A stretch of DNA of 8,004 bases, taken from Thermodesulfovibrio sp. GTDB taxonomy: Bacteria > Nitrospirota > Thermodesulfovibrionia > Thermodesulfovibrionales > Thermodesulfovibrionaceae. The notes below the pieces were generated by a model. It worked only from the letters and a program-made list of their open reading frames with translations, had not been told where the DNA came from and did not search any database. The stretch lies in the NCBI GenBank assembly GCA_026415595.1, contig JAOAGU010000043.1, forward strand, positions 1-8,004. The letters are read 5' to 3'. Shown here one piece after another: positions 1-7,246 of the stretch (its first letter is position 1; each line of letters begins with the position of its first letter). A program made the translations under genes and the position numbers.

Positions 1-192
1 GCCTTGTTCTATGGAAGCATTGCTGGACTTTCAGGCATTCCCCTTAATGCATGTATAATTGAGGCATGTATGCCTTCTATGTTACTCAGTATGATTTTTG
101 CAACCGCATTCGGTGTGGATATGAAAACATCTATTGAAATGATATTTCTCACAACAATCTTTTCACTTTTATTTCTCGCTATTTTTTTATGA
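1..192 (+). CDS. AEC (auxin efflux carrier) family transporter, C-terminal fragment
   Basis: This is the 3' end of a gene that starts upstream of the window; frame 1 is open from the first base to TGA at 190-192. The ~63 visible residues are strongly hydrophobic. They include SGIPLNACIIEACMPSM, followed by a segment containing ATAFGVD and a final membrane helix (MIFLTTIFSLLFLAIFL). The pattern of a small-residue-rich helix with E-A-x-M-P, a short loop with G-(V/L)-D and a terminal hydrophobic helix is typical of the last two membrane segments of AEC family permeases, which export or import small organic anions such as malate or auxin-like acids across the inner membrane. The TTG at position 4 is only an internal codon. 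The kinase gene follows after 46 bp with no clear terminator, so co-transcription is possible. The substrate cannot be inferred from this piece. Confidence 0.72.
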   Translation, partial: ALFYGSIAGLSGIPLNACIIEACMPSMLLSMIFATAFGVDMKTSIEMIFLTTIFSLLFLAIFL

Positions 193-218
193 CTATTTCA
201 ATTTTAGAATTTTTTGCA

Positions 219-224
219 TATAAT
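219..224 (+). promoter_or_regulatory. possible -10 box for the histidine kinase gene
   Basis: A perfect TATAAT lies 14 bp before the kinase ATG. The best -35 at 17-bp spacing is TTTCAA (196-201), which is weak. If used, the 5' leader would be only about 8 nt, with no room for a Shine-Dalgarno sequence. In such AT-rich spacer a chance match is likely, so this is tentative; the gene may instead be transcribed from upstream of the AEC gene. Confidence 0.3.
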
Positions 225-238
225 TAAATCAGATTAAG

Positions 239-2485
239 ATGGAAAAAAATTTTTTTCAAAAAATAATCAACAAATTGATGATACTTATTGAGAAGTACCA
301 TCCCTTTAATCTCAGATATTTTAAATTTCTTGTAACAGTAATGATGATAACTCTTCTTGGAATGGTTTTGATTCTTGGTTGGCTTTCCATAAAAAAGATT
401 AAAGAAATTGTTACAGATGACTTTAATCAACAACAGTTGTTACTTGCAAAACACGCAGCAAGCCAGATAGAAAATTCATTGGATTTATTAAAGCGGGAAC
501 TTACACTCCTTAGTCTTTCTCCTGCAATCCAGTATTCAGAAAAACCTGCATTAAAAAACAGAATGAATATCACCTTTTCAAGTGTAAAACACGAAGGAGT
601 TACAGAAATAAAATTTATTGAAAATAAAACTAAAAGAACATACAGAATTATAGAAGGAGAAAAATGTTTTGAAGACAAAATTTATGAAGATGACATAGAA
701 TTTTTGAAATGGGCATCAGTTGAAGAAAACAAAGGAAAAATACTTTTTACAGATATTTCTATCTGCGAAGAGATTAAGGAGCCACAAAAACTGATTATGA
801 AAATGATTTCGCCTGTGTGGCAGATATCAATAGATGAGGCTCATCCTGTTGCAACAAATCAATTTTCTGGAGCATTAATTTTCACAGTTGATGTTACCCA
901 TCTTGTAAGCAAAATTACAAAAAAAATCAGGTCAGGAAAAACAGGATATGCCTGGGTGATAGACAATAAGGGTATATTTCTCTACCATGAAGAAAAATCT
1001 TTTATAGGACAGAATGCCTTTGAAGCCCGAGCAGGAAAGAAACCAACAATATCTTTTGCAAGAATTAATGAAATTCAGAAAGAAAAAATGCTTAAAGGAT
1101 TGGAAGGAAAAAGTTGGTATATTTCAGGATGGCATAGAGAAGTTGAAGGAGAAATAAAAAAACTTATTGCTTATGCACCCATAAAAATAGCCAATCAACA
1201 GAAAAATTTTATCTGGTCTATAGCTGTTGTTGCTCCTATCAGTGAGGTTGAAGGAGCGATTCATTCTATCCAAAGTCAGCAAATATTGCTTCAAGGGATA
1301 ATCATTGTAATTATTTTATTTGGAGGAATTTTTATAAACTTTATTCTTGTAACATGGTCAAATATTCTTGAAAAAGAAGTTTCAAGAAAGACTACTGAGT
1401 TGAAAAAGACCGAAGAACGATATAAAAATTTAGTAGAAAATGCAGAAGATATTATATTTACCGTTGATAATGAGGGTAAAATAGTCTCAATGAATAAATT
1501 CGGAACCGAATGTTTTAATAGAAATGAATCTGAAATCGTTGGACGAAATATATCTGATATTTTTGTACCCGATGGAGTAATCCTCATGATAAATATAAAG
1601 CATATCTTCAAGACAGGTGAAAGCAAACAGCTTACACACAGAGTCACTGTAGATAGTAAGGATTTCTGGTTGAATACAAATCTGAGAGCCTTGAAAGATG
1701 ATAAAGGCAATATATACTCTGTTCTTGGCATAGCTCGTGATATTACAGACAGAAAAAAAATGGAAGAACAAAGTTATTATACGGAAAAGTTAGCTTCATT
1801 GGGAACACTATCAGCAGGAGTTGCTCATGAAATAAATAATCCTCTCACAATAATTCTTGGATTTACTGATATCTTACTTGAAAAAACACCACCTGATTCT
1901 GACCAATATGAACTTCTAAAGACAATTGAAAAACATGCTACTAATGCTAAAAGAATCGTAGAACAACTTCTAAGTTTTGCAAGACATAAAGAGCCTAAAA
2001 AGGAAAATGTTAATATTAACGATTGCATAGAAACAGTTCTTTCAATCATGAACAATACAATTAAAATAAGCAACATTGAAATAAATAAAAAATTGCAGGA
2101 AGACTTACCTTTGATTGTTGGTTATCCAGAGGAGTTACAGCAGGTATTCTTTAATATAATTAACAATGCAGTTCATGCGATGAAAGGAGGGGGCGTTCTT
2201 TCTATTTCTACAAAATATAAAAATGACTGGATAGAAATATTAATTTCTGATACAGGTTCAGGAATAAAAAAAGAACACAGACAAAGAATTTTCGATCCTT
2301 TCTTTACTACAAAAGACCCAGGTAAGGGCACAGGTTTAGGACTTTGGGTTTCTTACAATATTATTAAAGAACACAATGGTATTATTAACTTTGAAACTAA
2401 AACTGAAGAAGAATCAAACAAAACAGGCACAACTTTTATTATAAAATTACCGAAATTATTTACATTGAATAATGAATCAGGTTAA
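239..2485 (+). CDS. Membrane sensor histidine kinase (Cache-PAS-HisKA-HATPase)
   Basis: This 748-residue inner-membrane sensor kinase should autophosphorylate on His and pass the phosphate to a response regulator. A membrane helix at about 28-50 precedes a large extracytoplasmic region (51-345). That region ends with a Cache-like signature (SGKTGYAWVIDNKG at 232-245, followed by LYH), typical of sensors for small organic acids or amino acids. A second helix (348-372) and a short helical linker lead to a PAS domain at about 392-505, ending in GIARDITDRKKMEE. The HisKA H-box is GVAHEINNPL with phospho-acceptor His530. The HATPase has the N-box around Asn643 (NIINNAVHAM), the G1 box DTGSGI (671-676), the F-box FDPFFTTK (685-692) and the G2 box GKGTGLGL (695-702), so it looks fully active. 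There is no receiver domain. The ATG at 239 lacks a good Shine-Dalgarno sequence; Met14 is an alternative start with no better one. Likely partners are the receiver protein at 7247-7672 or a regulator outside the window. Confidence 0.93.
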   Translation: MEKNFFQKIINKLMILIEKYHPFNLRYFKFLVTVMMITLLGMVLILGWLSIKKIKEIVTDDFNQQQLLLAKHAASQIENSLDLLKRELTLLSLSPAIQYSEKPALKNRMNITFSSVKHEGVTEIKFIENKTKRTYRIIEGEKCFEDKIYEDDIEFLKWASVEENKGKILFTDISICEEIKEPQKLIMKMISPVWQISIDEAHPVATNQFSGALIFTVDVTHLVSKITKKIRSGKTGYAWVIDNKGIFLYHEEKSFIGQNAFEARAGKKPTISFARINEIQKEKMLKGLEGKSWYISGWHREVEGEIKKLIAYAPIKIANQQKNFIWSIAVVAPISEVEGAIHSIQSQQILLQGIIIVIILFGGIFINFILVTWSNILEKEVSRKTTELKKTEERYKNLVENAEDIIFTVDNEGKIVSMNKFGTECFNRNESEIVGRNISDIFVPDGVILMINIKHIFKTGESKQLTHRVTVDSKDFWLNTNLRALKDDKGNIYSVLGIARDITDRKKMEEQSYYTEKLASLGTLSAGVAHEINNPLTIILGFTDILLEKTPPDSDQYELLKTIEKHATNAKRIVEQLLSFARHKEPKKENVNINDCIETVLSIMNNTIKISNIEINKKLQEDLPLIVGYPEELQQVFFNIINNAVHAMKGGGVLSISTKYKNDWIEILISDTGSGIKKEHRQRIFDPFFTTKDPGKGTGLGLWVSYNIIKEHNGIINFETKTEEESNKTGTTFIIKLPKLFTLNNESG

Positions 2486-2515
2486 CTCTTCAGTTCAACT
2501 AAATATTTAAATAAA

Positions 2516-2587
2516 TTATAACAATATAAAATTATTTATATTGACATTATAACAATATTACAATATATAATGAATATGTTATAACAA
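2516..2587 (+). repeat. Three direct copies of TTATAACA upstream of the TauE operon
   Basis: The 9-mer TTATAACAA occurs at 2516-2524, 2547-2555 and 2579-2587, so the starts are 31 and 32 bp apart, close to three helical turns, and all copies lie on one DNA face. The first two are longer (ATTATAACAATAT at 2515-2527 and 2546-2558). The third is a perfect 10-bp palindrome, TGTTATAACA (2577-2586). Copy 1 lies upstream of the -35, copy 2 lies in the -35/-10 spacer and copy 3 covers the predicted transcription start, a typical repressor arrangement. GT-N4-AC fits the general half-site pattern of GntR-family operators, and a GntR gene starts at 7892. The repeats are seen directly; the operator role is inferred. 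Confidence 0.55.
2541..2571 (+). promoter_or_regulatory. Sigma-70-like promoter of the TauE operon
   Basis: A perfect -35 TTGACA lies at 2541-2546. Two overlapping -10 candidates follow: TATATA at 2564-2569 with a 17-bp spacer and TATAAT at 2566-2571 with a 19-bp spacer. Transcription would start near 2577-2578, giving a leader of about 40 nt that includes the strong Shine-Dalgarno AAGGAGGA at 2606-2613. Copies of the TTATAACA repeat fall in the spacer and on the start site, which suggests repression. Confidence 0.6.
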
Positions 2588-2619
2588 AAAAACAATTCAT
2601 TTAATAAGGAGGATTAAAA

Positions 2620-3873
2620 ATGGCTGTTCTGCGAAGATTATCTGAATTTATTGAATTATCCATGATTGCCCACGCTAAGTGGGACTATGAGACTTCTATG
2701 AACATTCTAAGAGGTAAAAAAAGAAAACTAATACTTATCGCGTTAGCATTATTACTACCAATTCTTATTTATATGGTAGCTGATGCAGGAGATATTATTG
2801 GTGGTAAAAAGGCTTACGCTCCCGCATTTTATGCGACTAATGTATTTTTAATATCTATTGTGATAGGTTTCTGTGCAGGTCTTATAACAGGCTGTATTGG
2901 TGCAGGAGGTGGATTTATTATCACACCTGCTCTTATGGCTGCAGGAGTAAGGGGCATTCTTGCTGTTGGTACAGACCTGTTTCACATATTTGCTAAAGCT
3001 ATTATGGGCTCTGTACTTCATAAAAAATTGGGTAATGTGAATGCAAAAATAGCAATAGCATTCTTAGTTGGCTCTATCGGAGGCGCTACCTTAGGTGGAT
3101 ATCTTCAAAAACTCATCTATTCAAAAGATCCTATTATGAGTGATGCCTTTTTAAGCATAATATATGCTTTAATACTCGGCTTACTCGGTTGGTATGGAGT
3201 ATCTGATATAATAAAGAAAAGAAAATTAGCCCGCACACCTTTAGAGATGCGTCCACCAACAGAAGCAGAAAAGAGATTAGCTTTCAAACTTCAATCAATA
3301 AACCTCCCACCTACAGTAAGATTTGATGAGGACATTGTGCCAGGTGGCAGGAAAATTTCAGGTATTATTCTTGCGTTAGGTGGTTTTGCTGTTGGATTTG
3401 TCTCCTCATTAATGGGAGTTGGTGGGGGCTTTATTACCTTCCCATTATTTGTATATGTTTTTGGTATTTCTACTTTTACTACTGTTGGGACCGATATTTT
3501 CCAGATAATTTTTACTGCAGGGTATGCAGGGATATCTCAATATGCCATATATGGCTTCGTTTTCTACACCCTCGCTATGGGCTTACTTCTTGGTTCTCTT
3601 ATCGGAATCCAAGTAGGAGCACTTACTACTAAGGTAGTAAAAGGTGTGACAATAAAAGGATTCTGGGTTACTACAATTCTTGCGGGATTTGTAAACAGAG
3701 TAACAGTAATTCCAAAACAATTTAATGACCTTGGAATTATTAATATCCCAAAATCACTTGCACAGATCATTGAAACATCCGGCTTTTTTATTTTCTGGGT
3801 TATCATTGCTATTTTTGTGGGATGGGTATTATTAAATTTCTTTAAAAATTTAAAGACTTTTAGGGAGGTCTAA
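2620..3873 (+). CDS. TauE/SafE family anion permease
   Basis: This is a 417-residue polytopic inner-membrane protein of the TauE/SafE family (sulfite, sulfoacetate or other small-anion exporters). The two homologous halves are visible: GCIGAGGGFIITPAL (91-105) with VGTDLFHIFAKAIMG (116-130), and SLMGVGGGFITFPLF (263-277) with VGTDIFQIIFTAG (289-301). Roughly nine or ten membrane segments are apparent, the last at about 386-407. It is longer than the common ~250-residue members. An N-terminal extension (1-34, charged and amphipathic) precedes an extra helix at 36-54, and a polar loop of about 50 residues (197-246) with LPPTVRF separates the halves. These elaborations resemble the long TauE proteins I associate with sulfate reducers. 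The start is fixed by AAGGAGGA six nt upstream of ATG. The next gene begins one nt after the stop and its Shine-Dalgarno lies inside this gene, implying translational coupling. The substrate is not determined by sequence; sulfite or an organic sulfonate is only a family-level guess. Confidence 0.9.
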   Translation: MAVLRRLSEFIELSMIAHAKWDYETSMNILRGKKRKLILIALALLLPILIYMVADAGDIIGGKKAYAPAFYATNVFLISIVIGFCAGLITGCIGAGGGFIITPALMAAGVRGILAVGTDLFHIFAKAIMGSVLHKKLGNVNAKIAIAFLVGSIGGATLGGYLQKLIYSKDPIMSDAFLSIIYALILGLLGWYGVSDIIKKRKLARTPLEMRPPTEAEKRLAFKLQSINLPPTVRFDEDIVPGGRKISGIILALGGFAVGFVSSLMGVGGGFITFPLFVYVFGISTFTTVGTDIFQIIFTAGYAGISQYAIYGFVFYTLAMGLLLGSLIGIQVGALTTKVVKGVTIKGFWVTTILAGFVNRVTVIPKQFNDLGIINIPKSLAQIIETSGFFIFWVIIAIFVGWVLLNFFKNLKTFREV

Positions 3874-3874
3874 A

Positions 3875-4588
3875 ATGATTATAAAGGATAAAAAACATTT
3901 TTCTATTGGCCTAATATTAACTGCAGGTTTTATAGGAGTATTTCTTCTTATACTTTCCCCTGTATTTGGTGATGGTAAAAATGGTTTAGAATATTCAGAC
4001 GATATTTTCAATAAACTTTCCAAAGGTTCATCTTATTTTATTCCTAAGTTATCAAAAACTTTAGAGCCTTTTACAGGAAAAAATTTCTATGTAACAGTAA
4101 AGTATCAAACTCCTGAAGATGCTCAGAGAGTCGCACAACTTTTTATCACCGCAGGTGCAAATGTTGAACAAAAAGGTGATTCTTTAACCATCCAAGGAGA
4201 TATTGGAAAGATACTTAATATTATTATAAGAGACTCGGACCTAATGTATAAAAACAAAGGCGAAGAAATCAAAAACATCTATGGATATGATGAAAAGAAG
4301 GTATTAAAAGACTGGTGGTTATCACTTAATCAAATTAGTAAAACATTTAAAACAAATAAATTGTTTGAAGAATCTAAAATATTTGATGAAGTAAATAAAA
4401 AGGCTGTTGAACCAGCCTACAATTTCTATAAAATTGAAGCTGTAAAAGTCTCTGAGAAAGCATTAATTATGACTTTACTACTTGCTGGATATGTAATTTA
4501 TACAATTTGGTGGGGCTATTCTATGTACTATTTGTTTGAAGGAATAGGTCTTACAGCTAAAAAACCAAAGGTCAAAAAGGAAATATAA
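3875..4588 (+). CDS. Two-helix membrane protein with periplasmic domain, partner of the TauE permease
   Basis: I do not recognise a named family for this 237-residue protein. A Lys-rich N-terminus (MIIKDKKH) is followed by a hydrophobic helix at about 10-31, which could be an anchor or a signal peptide. Residues 32-195 should be periplasmic. Within them, KNFYVTVKY (69-77), TPEDAQRVAQLFITAGA (79-95), EQKGDSLTIQGD (98-109) and GKILNIIIRD (111-120) suggest a small beta-alpha-beta-beta-alpha fold. A helical stretch then leads to a second membrane helix at about 197-221, rich in aromatics (IYTIWWGYSMYYLF), and a basic cytoplasmic tail (KKPKVKKEI). The ATG lies one nt after the TauE stop, with GGAGGT at 3864-3869 inside the upstream gene, so the two are almost certainly co-translated. 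This points to an accessory subunit, substrate-binding domain or gate of the permease. A strong hairpin follows the gene. Confidence 0.8.
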   Translation: MIIKDKKHFSIGLILTAGFIGVFLLILSPVFGDGKNGLEYSDDIFNKLSKGSSYFIPKLSKTLEPFTGKNFYVTVKYQTPEDAQRVAQLFITAGANVEQKGDSLTIQGDIGKILNIIIRDSDLMYKNKGEEIKNIYGYDEKKVLKDWWLSLNQISKTFKTNKLFEESKIFDEVNKKAVEPAYNFYKIEAVKVSEKALIMTLLLAGYVIYTIWWGYSMYYLFEGIGLTAKKPKVKKEI

Positions 4589-4608
4589 AATGTCTATATA
4601 TAACTCGC

Positions 4609-4640
4609 TAAGGTATGCCTCCTTTAAGGGGCATACCTTA
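4609..4640 (+). terminator. Strong hairpin after the TauE operon, terminator-like but without U tract
   Basis: TAAGGTATGCC (4609-4619) pairs perfectly with GGCATACCTTA (4630-4640), an 11-bp stem. The 10-nt loop TCCTTTAAGG can add three more pairs (CCT/AGG). It lies 20 bp after the stop of the two-helix membrane protein. The sequence after it is TTAATAAAAAAAATAAATT, A-rich rather than T-rich, and no T run follows on the minus strand either, so it is not a canonical intrinsic terminator. It may end transcription inefficiently, protect the 3' end of the mRNA, or set different expression of the operon and the next gene. Confidence 0.5.
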
Positions 4641-4683
4641 TTAATAAAAAAAATAAATTAAGATTGTCTCTTTGAAAATAGGA

Positions 4684-4689
4684 TATAAT
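4684..4689 (+). promoter_or_regulatory. possible -10 box for the PEP-synthase-like gene
   Basis: A perfect TATAAT lies eight bp before the ATG at 4698. No good -35 exists at 16-18 bp; TTGTCT at 4664-4669 gives a spacer of only 14. If used, transcription would start at or within a couple of nt of the start codon, making a leaderless mRNA. This fits the lack of a Shine-Dalgarno, but the match may be chance in AT-rich DNA. Confidence 0.3.
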
Positions 4690-4697
4690 TAATTTAA

Positions 4698-7241
4698 ATG
4701 GGTTTTTTTGATTTCTTTAAATCTAAGGACAAAAAAAATAATAGAGAAGAAGAACTAAAGGGACTTCTACAGGAAAAGTATACCTATTTTGAAAATCTCC
4801 TCCATATGAATAACCACGTTCTCAGCATAATGGCTGATCTTGAGGAAAAATTTTCTGGTGATTATCTTTTTGATATGCATTATTTAAGAACTAATATCAA
4901 TGATTTATTGGAAGGTGTTTTAAGAATAATTCAGAATCTTAATGCTCTTACAGATAACAAATATTTAGAATTAGAAAAAATATATAGAGAAATTCAAGAA
5001 AAAATTGAAAAACATATAAGTTCAAAGATAGAAATACCAACTACAGAAATTACTTTACCATTAGAGGCTCTGAGTAAAGAAACAGTAAATATTGCTGGTG
5101 GTAAAACATCCAATCTTGCTGAACTAAAAAATATTCTAGGATTACCCACTCCAGAAGGCTTTGCCATAACCTCTTACTCTTTTATAAAGTTTCTATCGCA
5201 CAATAATTTAATTGATAGAATCTCTACGGTCGTCCAAGATATAAATATTAGTAATATTGAAGAATTAGAGACAAGTAGCAAGAAAATTCAGGATATGATT
5301 ATAAATTCAGAAGTTCCCGAAGAAATGATACAAAATATACAATCAGCCTATGATGATCTATGTAAAAAAATACGAAAAAATTGCAATGTTTCAGTAAGAA
5401 GTAGCGCCATTCATGAAGATTCTCACTTTAGTTTTGCAGGACAGTATTCTTCCTTCTTAAATGTCACAAGGGATTCTATCATTCAAAAATACAAAGAGGT
5501 TGTCGCAAGCCTTTTTAATCCGAGTGCAATTTTTTATTATAAGACAAAAGGTTTTTCTGAAAAGGATATGGTTATGTCAGCGGGAGTTCTTGCAATGATA
5601 AAAGCTCGTGCTGGGGGAGTCATATATTCTCAAGATCCCAATGAACCAGAAAGTAAAAATATAATAATTAATTCAGTTAAAGGACTGGGGAAACTCGTTG
5701 TAGATGGTGCAGTCAAGCCTGATGTCTTTATTGTAAATAAAGACTCATTTTCTATTATAGAAAAAAGACGAGGTCAACAATCCAAAATGCTAATATGCAG
5801 TACACAAGAGGGGATAGAAGAGGTTATTATTGATGATGCAGATAATGAACTATCCCTCTCAGATGAAGAGATTATTAAACTGGCAAAAATTGCTAATCAA
5901 ATAGAGCAACATTATGGTCGCCCACAGGACATTGAATGGGCAATAGATGAAGAAAATAATATTAATATCCTTCAGACAAGACCATTAAGAATAAAAGACA
6001 AGAAAGGATTAAAAGTTCTGTTACCAACTCGTATAAAAGGTTATAACATTCTGATAAATCAAGGAGTTACAGCTTGCCGAGGGGTTGGATATGGGAAAGT
6101 ATTTATATTGCAACATGAAGATGAACTTGAACATTTCCCCGAAGGGAGTGTGCTTGTAGCAAAACATACAAATCCAAAATATGTAGTAATCATGAATAAA
6201 GCTTCAGCAATTGTTACTGATATTGGTAGTCAAACAGGACATATGGCATCTTTATCAAGAGAATATAATGTGCCAACAATACTTAACACCGAAATTGCAA
6301 CAAAAACTTTAAAACATGAACAAGAAATAACAGTTGATGCTACTAATTGTGTTATATATGAAGGGAAAGTTGAAGAATTATTAAGGATATCTAAAAAGAA
6401 TGATGATCTATTTAAGGAAACCACTATATATAAAACTCTTGAAAAGGTTATAAAATTAGTTGTCCCTTTATATCTTGTTGACCCTGCTGCTAACAATTTT
6501 AAACCTGAAAACTGTAAAACCTTACATGATATAACCAGATTTTGCCATGAGATGGTTATGCACGAAATGTTTACTATGTGGAATAAATATGACAGTGAAA
6601 TACACGCTATTAATCTCGTAGCTGGAATTCCAATCGGAGCTTTAGTTCTTGATATTGGAGAAGGTTTAAAAGAAAGATTAAAGAGAGCAACTCCAGAAGA
6701 TATACTCTCTATCCCTTTGCGAGCAGTAATAAAGGGAATGACAAGTATGAAATGGCCAGAACCGCCTCCTGTAGATGCTAAGGGATTTGTTGAAATGATC
6801 GCCCATTCAGTATCTATTCCTGAAGAAGAATTAATGGAGATAGGCAAAAAAAGTTTTTGTATAGTTACAAAAAATTATATGAATTTTAGTATCCGATTGG
6901 GCTATCACTTTTCAATGATTGAAGCATATGCTGGAGAAAATTTAAATGATAATTATATTAAATTTTTCTTCAAAGGGGGAGGTGCTGCAATAGATAGAAG
7001 ACTAAGAAGAGTTAGGCTTATTTCAGAAATTCTAAAAAAAATGGGATTTAGGGTATCTACAAAAGAAGATGTAATAGATGCAATTTTAACAAAATATGAT
7101 ATGGCTACAATAGAAAAAAATCTTGAAGTACTTGGAAAACTTACGGCTTATACAAAACAACTTGATATGGCTCTATTCAATGATGCTGTAACTCAAATGT
7201 ATACAGATGATTTTATAAATCAACACTTAAAAGAATTCTGA
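4698..7241 (+). CDS. PEP-synthase-like phosphotransferase with novel C-terminal domain
   Basis: This 847-residue, apparently cytoplasmic protein carries the ATP-grasp (PPDK N-terminal) and swivelling phosphohistidine domains of PEP synthase and pyruvate phosphate dikinase. Residues 1-115 are an extra, mostly helical and charged region. The ATP-grasp spans about 120-430: NIAGGKTSNLAEL (131-143), VSVRSSAIHED (231-241) with FAGQYSSFLNV, GGVIYSQDP (306-314), VKGLGKLVVDG (327-337) with KPD, and DIEWAID (411-417) with LQTRPL. The His domain (about 455-560) has ACRGVGYGKV and GSQTGHMASLSREYNVP, so the acceptor is His515. The C-terminal ~270 residues do not show the PEP/pyruvate TIM barrel. They contain KWPEPPPVD (685-693), NYMNFSIRLGYHFSM (726-740) and FKGGGAAIDRRLRRVR (758-773). 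It can probably make phosphohistidine from ATP, but the final acceptor is unknown, so true PEP synthase activity is doubtful. MGFFDFFKSK is a plausible N-terminus although no Shine-Dalgarno is present. Confidence 0.88.
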   Translation: MGFFDFFKSKDKKNNREEELKGLLQEKYTYFENLLHMNNHVLSIMADLEEKFSGDYLFDMHYLRTNINDLLEGVLRIIQNLNALTDNKYLELEKIYREIQEKIEKHISSKIEIPTTEITLPLEALSKETVNIAGGKTSNLAELKNILGLPTPEGFAITSYSFIKFLSHNNLIDRISTVVQDINISNIEELETSSKKIQDMIINSEVPEEMIQNIQSAYDDLCKKIRKNCNVSVRSSAIHEDSHFSFAGQYSSFLNVTRDSIIQKYKEVVASLFNPSAIFYYKTKGFSEKDMVMSAGVLAMIKARAGGVIYSQDPNEPESKNIIINSVKGLGKLVVDGAVKPDVFIVNKDSFSIIEKRRGQQSKMLICSTQEGIEEVIIDDADNELSLSDEEIIKLAKIANQIEQHYGRPQDIEWAIDEENNINILQTRPLRIKDKKGLKVLLPTRIKGYNILINQGVTACRGVGYGKVFILQHEDELEHFPEGSVLVAKHTNPKYVVIMNKASAIVTDIGSQTGHMASLSREYNVPTILNTEIATKTLKHEQEITVDATNCVIYEGKVEELLRISKKNDDLFKETTIYKTLEKVIKLVVPLYLVDPAANNFKPENCKTLHDITRFCHEMVMHEMFTMWNKYDSEIHAINLVAGIPIGALVLDIGEGLKERLKRATPEDILSIPLRAVIKGMTSMKWPEPPPVDAKGFVEMIAHSVSIPEEELMEIGKKSFCIVTKNYMNFSIRLGYHFSMIEAYAGENLNDNYIKFFFKGGGAAIDRRLRRVRLISEILKKMGFRVSTKEDVIDAILTKYDMATIEKNLEVLGKLTAYTKQLDMALFNDAVTQMYTDDFINQHLKEF

Positions 7242-7246
7242 TTTTT

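Noticed and set aside
4..192. Separate small 62-residue membrane protein starting with TTG at 4
   Set aside because: The frame is open to the window edge and the sequence matches the end of an AEC transporter, so it is a truncated larger gene.
1291..1771. Two overlapping open frames on the minus strand inside the kinase gene
   Set aside because: They lie opposite the PAS and helical linker coding sequence and have no start signal or recognisable protein features.
2486..2540. Terminator for the kinase gene
   Set aside because: Only short AT palindromes such as AAATATTT are present; no GC-containing stem followed by T residues was found.
6041..6048. Another TTATAACA copy
   Set aside because: It lies inside the phosphotransferase coding region and about one chance occurrence is expected in a window of this composition.
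6230..6847. Long open frame of 205 codons on the minus strand inside the phosphotransferase gene
   Set aside because: It is antisense to the strongly conserved His domain and C-terminal domain, has no Shine-Dalgarno, and its translation resembles no family; it is a shadow.
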